Below are positions 59,901-64,000 of a stretch of 64,000 bases of DNA, in pieces. Position 1 is the stretch's first letter. The number at the start of each line of letters is the position of its first letter. The position numbers and the translations under genes are program-made. The notes below the pieces were generated by a model that made no database searches, was not told the DNA's origin, and was given only the letters and a program-made list of their open reading frames with translations. The DNA is from Phoronis australis (lineage: Eukaryota > Phoronida > Phoronidae): positions 105,304 through 169,303 of the forward strand of contig NMRA01000472.1 in assembly GCA_002633005.1 (NCBI GenBank). The letters are read 5' to 3'.

Positions 59901-62145
59901 ATCATTCCTGCAGGGATTACAACTACAACATACAGAATTCCATACAGACAAAACTGAGAGCCAAATCACAGATGATTTTAATCGAACAAATTAGGATGGT
60001 TGAGAAAATACTACAGCAGTAACTATGCTCCAAACCTTTTGCATGCAAAATGTAATTGGGCACGTTAAATTTAGTACAGCTACTAACTAGTCCAGTCTAA
60101 ATGATCTTGTGAAATGGGTTTAAATTCTTGTGGTTTATGGGGAAAGAATGACAGTCCACCTTCCTGAATCATATACCCTGTTCACACTAAACCATCTTTT
60201 AACTTTCAAACTGATACATAAGTTACGGTATAACTCTCGATCTATACTACAGCATGGTTATAACCCTCCGTAAGGGTGGATTTGCGAGTTGTATTTTAAC
60301 TTTAGAATACAACTCGGTGAGAGCGCAGCAGTTGTAAAAGTTAACTCATAAGGTGGCGCTGCGGTCGAATCTCACTGGGCACTAACCAGGGTGAATAACA
60401 CTGTCTTACCATTATCAACTATACCACGAACAAGGGATATTTACAAACAGTTATACCTGTTGGCGTGAACAGCACGATTCGCAAAAGTCACAACTATTGA
60501 AAGAGCTACACCTGGGTTAAGTTGGTCTGAATACAGCTAGTACGAAATTCCTTTATGAAACTCATACTCTAAATTCAAGACATAACTGAGTTAGGCTGAG
60601 TATGGCCAGGCTCCTCACCCTAGGAATACTCTAAATATAGACAGAACTGTTGATTACACTAATTATAAATAGCAAATAACTGACTCTTTGGGTAGTGAAG
60701 ACAATAATGCAACTACACTACTTAGTGCATGTGTAACCTACCAGAAGTTTGGTGGATAGGTGAGTAGAGTCATGTTATCATGCTGGATTTAATTTGATAT
60801 ATGCCAACACCCCAGGCAAATAGACAGCATGATGATACTGTGTCAGAATATCTATCTTTGCCAAGCAAGGCACTATTTCATGGATTGCAGCTGTGTAGGA
60901 AACCTGTTAAATTAAATTAATGAGTAACTTAACAAATTTACAGCTTGTGAGTTCTTCTGTACTAGTACCAAATTTCAAAGTATTTATTACTGGTAAAATG
61001 CTATGCAAATTCACAAAGTTTGAGAATATTCCAACCACAAACCCGCATTGATGAAGGTCAAAGTTGCACAGTCTGTTATGCCAAACTGGACACTGTCCCA
61101 TTTTCGTCACATTTTTTCAAAAACCTTCTCCACTGGTCACCACCCAAGATTTGAATCTATACTGGTTGCTGCAGCCCTAAATCATAAGTGAGCAATTCTC
61201 AAGGACTGTTTCTCTAATTGCAACAAGTTGTTTTTGCATTCTAAATATTGGTCTGCTTATTTCATGTTGTGAGAACAATTTACATTCACAACGATTATTG
61301 CCTTTCAACAGACAAATTGGAGTTGATCTTCAGATAGTGAGCATTCCTTTCGTGAACACCTACCAAAACATTAATAACAAATAATCTACCGCAACCATGT
61401 GGTTTGTATACTTGATCTTTATGAAACTTTCTCCAGAGACAAGAGGAAAAACCTCCGACTCCAACAAAAATGAGATAAAGTATCGCCACTTCAGTCAAAA
61501 TGTCAGCAAATTTTTAAACTGCAAGCTAACCCTTCAATTCCCTGAACTGTCTCGATTCCAAAACCAAACAGAAAATTGGGTATCGCAACACTAACCTCTG
61601 CACAAGTCAACAAACAGTACACTGATAACTGAGCACTGTTCATACTAATGCCTGATAAATTATGATTATGTAAGGCGTGGCAAATCTAGAGAATTAAACG
61701 CAATTAAACTCACAGAAGGTCTTTTCCACACGAATGGTTTAGGAGGCCTCTGACTGTAAAAGAGTGAAGCGTCTACAGCGGGGAACTCAGGATCCTCGAA
61801 CAAAGTTCCAGTGGACTGGCACTGGGAACGGATATCAGACGGGTCCTGCTTGGGTAGCATTCGCGATGGATCCGCATCTTTGCGGGTACTCCAACCGCTT
61901 TTATATCCCCTCTGAACAGGAACGTTTTTGGTCGAGGAAATTCGCGACATTGCCGGCTGCGAATCGTTGAATCTACTCCCTGACGATCTATCCCCGTCTC
62001 CCCCACTGGTGTGGACTGTGAACGTACTAGTAGGTTGACCACTACCGCCGTATGTACGAGTAGTAACTTCAGTACGTGTTTGCGGAGCGCCCCCGCCGCT
62101 GGAATAGTACGTTCTGACAGTGCGAGTCGATTGCGAGTAGGACAT
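14942..62145 (-). CDS. Complete classical calpain gene (calcium-dependent cysteine protease, 17 coding exons, 771 aa)
   Basis: Coding exons in transcript order: 62145-61714, 49110-49041, 46777-46519, 45041-44873, 44389-44214, 43663-43586, 42435-42263, 40806-40643, 39789-39578, 30203-30167, 26394-26262, 21093-21041, 19411-19343, 19008-18930, 18141-18025, 16601-16534, 14968-14942. They sum to 2316 nt. All introns are GT-AG and all phases match. Domains: Ser/Thr/Gly/Arg-rich tail (about 1-95), protease core (about 105-415) with GDCW Cys170, GHAYS His328 and RNPWG Asn354, C2-like domain with an acidic Asp loop (about 415-575), linker, and penta-EF-hand domain (about 600-771) ending MAMYS. Calpains make limited cytosolic cuts in cytoskeletal and signalling proteins when calcium rises. 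The intact triad and the EF1-EF3 loops predict an active calcium-dependent enzyme. Individual exon sizes (70, 169, 78, 37, 69, 79, 117, 27 nt) match what I recall of vertebrate calpain genes. Orthology to a particular vertebrate calpain was not determined. Confidence 0.95.
15080..15480. repeat. tRNA-derived SINE and inverted partner
   Basis: At 15307-15375 the plus strand is tRNA-like: AATGGCTCAGTGGC (A box), a stem-like CGTCTGC...GCAGATG and a B-box-like GGGTTCCGGATTCC. The tail that follows (CAGAAATCTTTTCGGACTTA and on to GCTGACGGGACAAACTG) also occurs in reverse complement at 15130-15206, so two SINE copies face each other. A further inverted pair is AGAAATGCATCTTTTTCCG near 15089 and its complement near 15210. 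Confidence 0.72.
16534..16601 (-). CDS. Calpain coding exon 16 (68 nt): EF5 entry
   Basis: The acceptor is TCTTGCAG|AAACC and the donor GATGAG|GTATGT. It encodes [19 protein letters not shown] and then SMDE. It fits by phase (1 in, 0 out) between the FVRLKTFF exon and the final exon. The vertebrate counterpart is 59 nt as I recall it, so this one is three codons longer. EF5 serves dimerisation in this family, and the sequence is divergent here. Confidence 0.88.
17265..17735. repeat. CCACTAGG core-repeat element (copy 2), calpain intron
   Basis: It begins with a GAAATG-type head (AAAGCGTTGAAATGTG) and holds units headed GCCACTAGGTGGCACACC (about 17366), GCCACTACAAGGCAC and ACCACTAGGGGGAAGGC, each followed by CAAAATTTC or similar phrases. 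Confidence 0.75.
18025..18141 (-). CDS. Calpain coding exon 15 (117 nt): EF4, degenerate
   Basis: The acceptor is TTTTCAG|GGTACC and the donor TTTTTCG|GTAAGT. It encodes [20 protein letters not shown], then [18 protein letters not shown]. The RY...FDDFI.C.VRL pattern is the conserved EF4 region. The loop [11 protein letters not shown] lacks the acidic ligands at the first positions, so it probably does not bind calcium, as in many calpains. It overlaps a longer opposite-strand open frame that is a shadow. Confidence 0.93.
18930..19008 (-). CDS. Calpain coding exon 14 (79 nt): EF3
   Basis: The acceptor is TTTCAG|GGCATC and the donor GCTG|GTGAGT. It encodes [19 protein letters not shown] and then RSALNNA. 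The EF3 loop D682-E693 is fully canonical (D, D, S, S, E at the ligand positions). Confidence 0.95.
19271..19342. repeat. 36-bp tandem duplication carrying a splice donor
   Basis: Two copies with a 36-bp period, differing at a few bases, each containing (minus strand) AAGGTAGGTGC...ATATTATGTTCTCTAC. The first GT is the donor of calpain exon 13; the second is an equally good donor 36 nt downstream. Confidence 0.85.
19343..19411 (-). CDS. Calpain coding exon 13 (69 nt): EF2
   Basis: The acceptor is CCACAG|GAGGAT and the donor TGGAAG|GTAGGT. It encodes [12 protein letters not shown] and then [11 protein letters not shown]. With the Asp of exon 12 this forms a 12-residue EF loop, D652 to E663, with all key ligands. 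The donor and the following 34 bases are tandemly duplicated, so a second donor 36 nt further on (exon end 19307) would add 12 in-frame residues. Confidence 0.93.
21041..21093 (-). CDS. Calpain coding exon 12 (53 nt)
   Basis: The acceptor is TTTCAG|AGCTGG. The donor AAGGAT|GTATCC is non-optimal. It encodes [18 protein letters not shown], matching the calpain block FSLESCRSMVALMD that enters EF2. The first Asp of the EF2 loop is the last codon of this exon. It is recognised by motif and by phase on both sides. Confidence 0.9.
23540..24380. repeat. CCACTAGG core-repeat element (copy 3), near full length
   Basis: Head at 23540 (ACAAGAGCAACTCGGAGCAT, then GAAATGCGCCCAC), units with GCCACTAGATGGCACAAA, ACCACTAGGAGGCGCCAG, GCCTCTAGGTGGCGCAAA and GCCACTAGGGGACACAC, and a tail at 24340-24380 (ATGCGTCCACATAT ... 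AAGTGGGCGCA). TGCGCCCAC at the head and GTGGGCGCA at the tail are inverted. Confidence 0.85.
24457..24642. repeat. 62-bp tandem repeat, three copies
   Basis: Units start TTCAGAAATAAGACAA at 24457, 24519 and 24581, with only one or two differences between copies. The array sits immediately beyond the tail of the core-repeat element. Confidence 0.9.
25360..25870. mobile_element. Foldback / long-terminal-inverted-repeat element
   Basis: Arms of roughly 200 bp fold on each other. AGAAAAAAGCTCAAGTC at the left end pairs with the right end near 25866, GTGATTATTAGTATCGTTC with its complement near 25775, and GACGCCCCTTCTGAACCAAT (25488 on) with ATTGGTTCAGATGGGGTGTC (ending 25630). The inner arms are separated by about 20 nt. 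The right arm carries about 100 bp of extra sequence. No open frame. Confidence 0.82.
26262..26394 (-). CDS. Calpain coding exon 11 (133 nt): start of penta-EF-hand domain, EF1
   Basis: The acceptor is TTCTAG|GCCCCC and the donor CAAAG|GTTGGT. It encodes an acidic and Pro-rich lead ([14 protein letters not shown]), then [20 protein letters not shown] and [21 protein letters not shown] is the shortened EF1 loop typical of penta-EF-hand proteins. It ends in phase 1. Confidence 0.93.
26395..30166. other. Calpain intron between exons 10 and 11, no feature recognised
   Basis: 3.8 kb of AT-rich sequence without recognisable repeats, coding segments or RNA genes, apart from the left edge of the duplicated block at 29984. 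Confidence 0.5.
30167..30203 (-). CDS. Calpain coding exon 10 (37 nt)
   Basis: The acceptor is TTTCCAG|TGTC and the donor GAAG|GTGAGT. It completes a split Ser codon and encodes [12 protein letters not shown], the acidic linker between the C2-like and EF-hand domains. A second intact copy lies at 31112-31148 inside a large duplication. Because 37 is not a multiple of 3, only one copy can be used in a productive transcript. Confidence 0.9.
30335..30745. repeat. Dispersed MITE-like family, copy A (also present at 31257-31665)
   Basis: The segment from GCTGGTTTTACAAGGGG and ACAGCTGTCACC to CCAATCAGCTGTTGCACG recurs, reverse-complemented and diverged, at 48460-48905. Shared phrases include TGCGCATGCT, GATCCATTCTGC, TTGCGCCCAATCAGCTG and ACTGGATCA. 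No coding capacity. Confidence 0.72.
30788..31709. repeat. Direct duplication, copy 2 (second copy of exon 10)
   Basis: 922 bp matching 29984-30786, with an extra 141 bp at about 30923-31063. That insert carries a tRNA B-box-like GGTTCGATCTC. The size and type of the differences look allelic. Confidence 0.92.
31112..31148 (-). CDS. Second copy of calpain exon 10, in a duplicated block
   Basis: It is identical in protein ([12 protein letters not shown]) and differs from 30167-30203 at a silent site (GTT against GTG for Val). Both splice signals are intact. It lies in a block that repeats about 800 bp of intron and exon, and the two blocks meet at a lone N (30787). The likeliest explanation is two haplotypes placed side by side by the assembler. 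A true mutually exclusive exon pair cannot be excluded from sequence alone. Confidence 0.6.
31870..32370. repeat. CCACTAGG core-repeat element (copy 4, partial)
   Basis: Units with GCCACTAGGGGACACAG and ACACTAGCGGGCACAG, the phrases CAAATTTCATTAAGATCC and AGATACAGTGG, and a tail at about 32335-32368 (TATGCACTCATATATG then TATGTGGGTACATA). Confidence 0.75.
32938..32962. repeat. (CA)n microsatellite
   Basis: An uninterrupted run of about 12 CA units following GATCTAT. Confidence 0.95.
33200..33760. repeat. 561-bp direct duplication, copy 1
   Basis: Nearly identical to 33762-34322 (I saw only isolated substitutions such as TTGGTGA/TCGGTGA), with a single N at 33761 between them. Both contain the same 103-codon open frame, which has no recognisable domain. 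Confidence 0.95.
33762..34322. repeat. 561-bp direct duplication, copy 2
   Basis: Same length as copy 1 and joined to it by a lone N, the pattern left when an assembler places two overlapping or allelic contigs end to end. It is intronic with respect to the calpain gene and adds no exon. Confidence 0.95.
36222..36238. repeat. Poly-G run
   Basis: A run of about 17 G residues after CACCC, in the intron between calpain exons 9 and 10. Confidence 0.95.
36870..38920. repeat. CCACTAGG core-repeat array (copy 5, largest and best preserved)
   Basis: Two heads (36878 and 37425: ACAAGAGCAACGCGGAGC then TTGAAATG), followed by units of about 135-160 bp. Each is headed by a core such as GCCACTAGGTGGCACAAA, GCCACTAGGGGGCACACG or GCCACTAGGAGACGCCAC; cores lie near 37285, 37510, 37705, 37850, 38127, 38277, 38412, 38572 and 38723. 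The tail at 38875-38918 forms ATGCACCCACAAAT ... ATGTGGGCGCAT. The two heads suggest two overlapping or nested copies. No convincing open frame. Confidence 0.88.
39578..39789 (-). CDS. Calpain coding exon 9 (212 nt): end of C2-like domain
   Basis: The acceptor is CTTTCAG|CTAAAA. The donor TCCAG|GTTTGT is weaker than the others but is the one that keeps frame. It encodes [40 protein letters not shown] and ANTS. A same-strand frame over 39518-39958 is an overlapping shadow. Confidence 0.93.
40643..40806 (-). CDS. Calpain coding exon 8 (164 nt): acidic loop of the C2-like domain
   Basis: The acceptor is TTTCAG|AAACC and the donor TACAAG|GTAAAT. It encodes [15 protein letters not shown], a run of Asp residues (DPDDDDDDL), the basic segment [14 protein letters not shown] and GYSVYK. 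The acidic run is the loop thought to couple calcium or lipid signals to the core in classical calpains. It ends in phase 0. Confidence 0.94.
40807..42262. other. Calpain intron between exons 7 and 8
   Basis: It contains the longest unexplained plus-strand open frame here (41568-41966, 132 codons), which has no recognised domain, biased Lys/Asn/Ile composition and no sign of splice or start context. Treated as chance. Confidence 0.5.
42263..42435 (-). CDS. Calpain coding exon 7 (173 nt): end of protease core, start of C2-like domain
   Basis: The acceptor is CTGCAG|GATG and the donor ATCG|GTAACA. It encodes [21 protein letters not shown], which ends the protease core, and [15 protein letters not shown], which starts the C2-like (CBSW) domain. 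The RGxSAGGCRN block is typical of calpains. Confidence 0.94.
43586..43663 (-). CDS. Calpain coding exon 6 (78 nt)
   Basis: The acceptor is TTGCAG|GTCTCG and the donor TTCTG|GTAAGT. It encodes [17 protein letters not shown] and then TFDDDGEFW, with the last Trp codon split. The acidic positions match those of the second calcium site in the PC2 half of calpain cores. On its own it is a short open frame; it is recognised by frame continuity and motif. Confidence 0.93.
44214..44389 (-). CDS. Calpain coding exon 5 with catalytic His and Asn (176 nt)
   Basis: The acceptor is TTTCAG|GCAAAT and the donor GACAA|GTAAGT. It carries [11 protein letters not shown] with His328 and [13 protein letters not shown] with Asn354, completing the Cys-His-Asn triad. 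Spacing from Cys170 (158 and 184 residues) is close to human calpain-1. It covers what I recall as two vertebrate exons. Confidence 0.96.
44873..45041 (-). CDS. Calpain coding exon 4 (169 nt)
   Basis: The acceptor is CTGCTAG|A and the donor ATCAAC|GTAAGC. It completes a split Lys codon and encodes [24 protein letters not shown] and [10 protein letters not shown], the junction of protease subdomains PC1 and PC2. The acidic residue before FTGG is one of those used in calpain core calcium binding. The exon ends in phase 0. Confidence 0.95.
45943..46101. repeat. About 80-bp tandem repeat, two copies
   Basis: Copies at 45943-46022 and 46023-46101, both starting GGTGACT and containing GCATATGGGACATGTC, with scattered differences. 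A third start (GGTGACTTTTT) follows at 46102 and is truncated. Confidence 0.85.
46519..46777 (-). CDS. Calpain coding exon 3 with catalytic cysteine (259 nt)
   Basis: The acceptor is TTCACAG|GCGACTG and the donor GCCAA|GTGAGT. It starts with the GDCWLLAA motif; the Cys is residue 170 of the assembled protein and is the nucleophile. It continues with the [21 protein letters not shown] and [14 protein letters not shown] blocks of protease subdomain PC1. The exon covers what I recall as two separate exons in vertebrate calpains, so an intron is absent here. Confidence 0.96.
46901..47000. repeat. 20-bp minisatellite, five units
   Basis: Five consecutive 20-bp units of the form CCCTGNTCAGCATTTGGGNN, with a few mismatches each, then two weaker partial units to about 47035. 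It starts 124 bases on the intron side of the acceptor of the catalytic-Cys exon. Confidence 0.9.
47514..47954. repeat. CCACTAGG core-repeat element (copy 6, partial)
   Basis: Head at 47514 (AACAAGAGCAACGCAGAGCG, then TTGAAATGCGCCCAC), cores GGCCAGTAGAGGGCATA (about 47603) and GCCACTAGAGGCATACC (about 47916). It stops at the lone N (47955), so the tail may be lost in an assembly join. Confidence 0.8.
48460..48905. repeat. Dispersed MITE-like family, copy B (inverted relative to copy A)
   Basis: It matches the reverse complement of 30335-30745 over its whole length with many substitutions: CAGCTGATTGGGTGCAAG, AGCATGCGCAGACAGTC, TTGATCCAGTTAGCGATC, GTGTAAAAGCGGTTTTA. It lies in intron 1 to 2 of the calpain gene just upstream of exon 2's donor side. 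Confidence 0.72.
49041..49110 (-). CDS. Calpain coding exon 2 (70 nt)
   Basis: The acceptor is TTTTTAG|GAATTC and the donor TTAG|GTGAGT. It encodes [17 protein letters not shown] and then VKQGFLG, the strictly conserved stretch before the active-site cysteine. The exon ends in phase 1, so the Gly codon of GDCW is split across the intron. It lies 12.6 kb from exon 1, the longest intron of the gene, and is too short to stand out as an open frame. Confidence 0.93.
54109..55196. mobile_element. Element with 137-bp terminal inverted repeats flanking an assembly gap
   Basis: The left arm 54109-54245 and right arm 55059-55196 are near-perfect reverse complements starting ACACGGGTGAGAAACAACAT. Each arm is built from about five 20-bp subunits of the form AAANNGGACCNCCGCACC. 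The interior (about 810 bp) holds a 44-base N gap and no recognisable transposase. ACC flanks both ends and may be a target duplication. Confidence 0.85.
54655..54698. other. Assembly gap (44 N)
   Basis: A run of 44 undetermined bases inside the element at 54109-55196. An apparent open frame crossing it is not real evidence of coding. Confidence 0.99.
55336..55372. repeat. G/A-rich low-complexity tract
   Basis: A purine-only run made of G blocks of 5 to 10 separated by single A residues, ending GGAGGAGGAAGGGGG. Confidence 0.9.
57055..57520. repeat. CCACTAGG core-repeat fragment (copy 7) interrupted by a MITE
   Basis: The left part has TTCATGAAAATCTACCAAGG and GCCACTAGGGAGCACACC. The family text resumes after 57445 with CAGAGCTTTTGGAGACACAG and a tail-like GATAATGGTAAAATGCACC. 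The interruption at about 57197-57445 has its own terminal inverted repeats. Confidence 0.72.
57197..57445. mobile_element. MITE-like element inserted in the core repeat
   Basis: The ends are imperfect inverted repeats: CCATTCCAAATAAACAGACT on the left, and the complement of AGTCAGTTTCTTGGAACC on the right. The interior is AT-rich with repeated AAACTTAAGT and TTAAGTTTGACTTAAGT phrases. About 250 bp, no coding capacity. Confidence 0.68.
57539..57742. repeat. Two short tandem repeats (20 bp x2 and 54 bp x2)
   Basis: GATCCCGGATATATATCA and GATCCCGGATATTTATCA lie in tandem at about 57539-57578. A 54-bp unit starting ATTCTAGCTGAGTGCA follows at 57635 and 57689 with a few differences. Confidence 0.8.
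60179..60472. mobile_element. MITE-like element with short terminal inverted repeats
   Basis: CTGTTCACACTAA at the left and its imperfect complement TTGGCGTGAACAG at the right enclose about 290 bp. Inside is a hairpin, GAGTTGTATTTTAACTTTAG then AATACAACTC. No open frame. Confidence 0.6.
61714..62145 (-). CDS. Calpain coding exon 1 (residues 1-144): tail and start of protease domain
   Basis: The ATG at 62145 is preceded by an in-frame TAG in the same exon, which fixes the start. Residues 1 to about 95 are low-complexity, rich in Ser, Thr, Gly, Arg and Tyr (starting [19 protein letters not shown]), and have no calpain homology. From about residue 105 the calpain signature begins: [11 protein letters not shown], then the FVWKRPS block. 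The donor is TCT|GTGAGT, phase 0. The last 40 residues align with the short exon at 11018-11182, the start of a neighbouring paralogue. The open frame reads on past the donor to 61666, but that extension is intronic. Confidence 0.93.
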
Positions 62146-62201
62146 GTTGGCTGAGCTCGAGTCGAATCGATACCAGTTCTACACGAAATAACAACTGTAG
62201 C

Positions 62202-62327
62202 CTGAAAAGTGTGAACACAAAGTGACACCGGAGACTTGTAATACGCACCTAACACAAGCGGTAACCCGGTGCAACACGAATTACATGGTAAATATGCAAA
62301 AGAAAGACGCGGTGTCAAACAACTTAC
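62202..62327 (-). other. Probable 5' UTR intron of the calpain gene
   Basis: On the minus strand there is a strong donor, CGACG|GTAAGT, with the exon ending at 62328. An acceptor with a pyrimidine tract, CACTTTTCAG|G, opens the ATG-bearing exon at 62201. This gives a 126-bp intron and a non-coding exon of unknown start, roughly 62328-62410. It is inferred from splice signals only. A TATAAA near 62450 reads on the plus strand and so is not a convincing core promoter for this gene. Confidence 0.5.
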
Positions 62328-62410
62328 CGTCGGTCACGAAACACGCCCTGCCTTGGAAAATGGACAAGTCCGGTAGAGTTCAACGAGAACGAGGAGAAAG
62401 GAGTTCGTAC

Positions 62411-64000
62411 ACTCCTTCCCGGAACAACATTCTATGCTATGTATAAAGTACGCACGTCAACGTTTGAGTGTTATTGTTGTAAGTTTATTTATAGAGCAAG
62501 CCTATCGTGTAATCGACTCTTAACAATAGGTGTTACCTTGCAGATGTTTCACGATAGGCTATCTCCCCCGACAAAAAATGGCACAAGCGGCTTCAGTTTG
62601 ATCTGATTCAAATAATTTTTGGGCTGTCTTGTTCGTTGACGGTGATGAGGCTGCTGCAAAATGGGGATTGAATTACAAACATATAGCGGGCGTCAGAACA
62701 GCTGAGACAAACTTCCAAATCGTTATCACTATACACAAACCACCAAACCTGTGACTTTCACTCGGGCACCCCAGGGTTCATCTTTTTACGTGATCCCAAC
62801 CCTGATGATCGAACCCAGATCGCGAGGCCGACTTGCCTGCTGACTTGCATGTCAAAAATCTATATGTTAAAGCAGACATAACCAGAGCTCTTTCCAACTA
62901 ATTTGGCTTCCAAGAGACGAACTGGTTTAGACCTTTTAACGCTATAAAATAGGTCGCAACTTGTTATAACTGAGGACTGAGTCCATATTTATTTTCAATG
63001 ATCTCTGAGCTCAGTTTTTAGTTATATTATTAGAAAATGTCCTTAACCAAAGAGGAACTCATGATTAAGAAGAAATGATAGAAAAATATTGCACCTGTGA
63101 GTCCATAAAGACACACTACGCACAAAGACTTAGAGACCTTTGAGTCATGAGTCCGGCGTTTCATGCAACCGGCCAGAGGAGACCACGCTCGTTTGGAACG
63201 CGCAGACAAGCCATCTAGTATTGATCAGAGACCATAACGTCTTTGTATTGGTCCTGTTCGATCTCGGCGCCGGAAAAGTTTCACTCCCGGCCCTTGGTAG
63301 CCACCCCATCCAACCCATCGATCACTGAATGCGGCTACGAACATTCTCTCAACACTGAGTCAAATTCGGAGGCCAACTCTAATCGCTTTGAGTTACGCAA
63401 CCTCGGCTTTCTGGAAGACGGTGTCTCGTTCTATGCGAAGTAAACACATGATCGAGCCGGCAGTAAAGTCAGACCGGCTGAGACTAGATGCGGCTATCCA
63501 AATCCCACTGGGAGACTGCCATGGGTTGCCAACTGAAGCCCTGTTCATTGTAAACAACGGGTTACTAGTCTCAGAAGAAAACTTGGTCCTGCGTGGTTAA
63601 GTTCGCGCCTCCTACCCCAGGCCCGTGGGCACCAATCTCAGCCCCCCCGCAGATCGCCACATCACGTAATGCCGTTGAGATTGATTTAGTGGGCTATTGT
63701 TAGCATACAAAATGGTTCCTTCCCAGGAAAGAAAATCAGACGGCGTTCATCAAAAAATGTAACAGTCCATTTTCAACATTAAAGTGGATGTAAGCCACGG
63801 TAATGTTTTGAATACAAGTCCAGTGCCTGAAAGTTTTTTAAACAATTAAAATTGATGTCGTGCGACTATCTGAACGTTTTTGCTTTGAACGTGAATTAGA
63901 AGAAAAAATGCGGTCGGTGTCATAATTGCTGTGTCAAGTTTACTGTCAAGGGCTTTCTGTACCGTACATATCTTAGATTTTTGGCTTACTTTCAAAAGAG
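62411..64000. other. Upstream flank of the calpain gene
   Basis: This should contain the calpain promoter just above about 62410. A B-box-like GGTTCGATCAT on the minus strand near 62800-62815, with GC-rich flanks, may be a tRNA-derived SINE remnant. Plus-strand open frames at 63140-63600 carry no domain I recognise. Nothing further is supported. Confidence 0.4.

Larger units (their letters stand above)
49111..61713. other. Calpain intron 1 (12.6 kb), no nested gene seen
   Basis: AT-rich intronic sequence. It holds the 54.1-55.2 kb inverted-repeat element with its gap, the core-repeat/MITE nest near 57.2 kb, short tandem repeats and the 60.2 kb MITE. The remaining stretches (49.1-54.1, 55.4-57.0 and 57.8-60.1 kb) show no coding or RNA signature that I can support. 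Confidence 0.6.

Noticed and set aside
61773-62318. 181-codon minus-strand open frame over calpain exon 1
   Set aside because: It overlaps exon 1 in another frame and has no calpain or other signature. The frame beginning at 62145 ends in the WKRPS motif and a proper donor.
62436-62455. TATA box for the calpain gene
   Set aside because: TATAAAG reads on the plus strand while the gene is on the minus strand, and its distance from any start site is unknown.
63140-63600. Plus-strand gene or LINE fragment at the right end
   Set aside because: Short overlapping frames include a weak VLFDLGAG resemblance to LINE RT but lack the following motifs. Not enough to call.

Overview
The window reads as nuclear DNA of an intron-rich, AT-rich invertebrate animal, probably marine, that cannot be placed to species from sequence alone. 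The grounds are a split animal-type calpain gene with introns up to 12.6 kb, DIRS-like, Gypsy-like and LINE retroelements, many short inverted-repeat elements, and pairs of near-identical blocks joined at single Ns, which is typical of an assembly from a highly polymorphic diploid.

The main feature is one complete gene on the minus strand. It is a classical calpain (calcium-dependent cysteine protease) whose coding sequence runs from 62145 down to 14942 in 17 exons. I rebuilt it by hand. Every junction has a GT donor and an AG acceptor, all phases agree, and the exons sum to 2316 nt (771 residues plus stop). The product has a Ser/Thr/Gly/Arg-rich N-terminal tail, a protease core with the Cys170/His328/Asn354 triad, an acidic C2-like domain and a penta-EF-hand domain. 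A non-coding first exon and a short 5' UTR intron probably lie at 62202-62410.

About 3.8 kb downstream, on the same strand, 11018-11182 is the first coding exon of a second calpain. It aligns with the end of exon 1 of the first gene and has its own ATG and GTAAGT donor. The rest of that gene is not visible and presumably lies beyond base 1, so the locus looks like a tandem calpain pair.

Left end (1-11017): this would be intron 1 of the second calpain and is packed with decayed retroelements, all read on the minus strand. They are a DIRS-like RT/RNase H remnant (2105-3650) and a LINE (about 3690-8420) split by a 2.55-kb Gypsy-like LTR element with 120-124 bp LTRs and a 5-bp target duplication.

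Middle and right (11.2-64 kb): introns and flanks carry a repeat family built of degenerate 135-160 bp units. Each unit is headed by a near-palindromic CCACTAGGKGGCRC core that resembles the CTCF consensus. There are also several foldback or MITE-like elements, minisatellites, a tRNA-derived SINE cluster, a perfect 39-bp palindrome, and two probable assembly duplications, one of which duplicates a 37-nt calpain exon. A 44-base gap lies at 54655-54698. No second protein-coding gene was found inside the introns.
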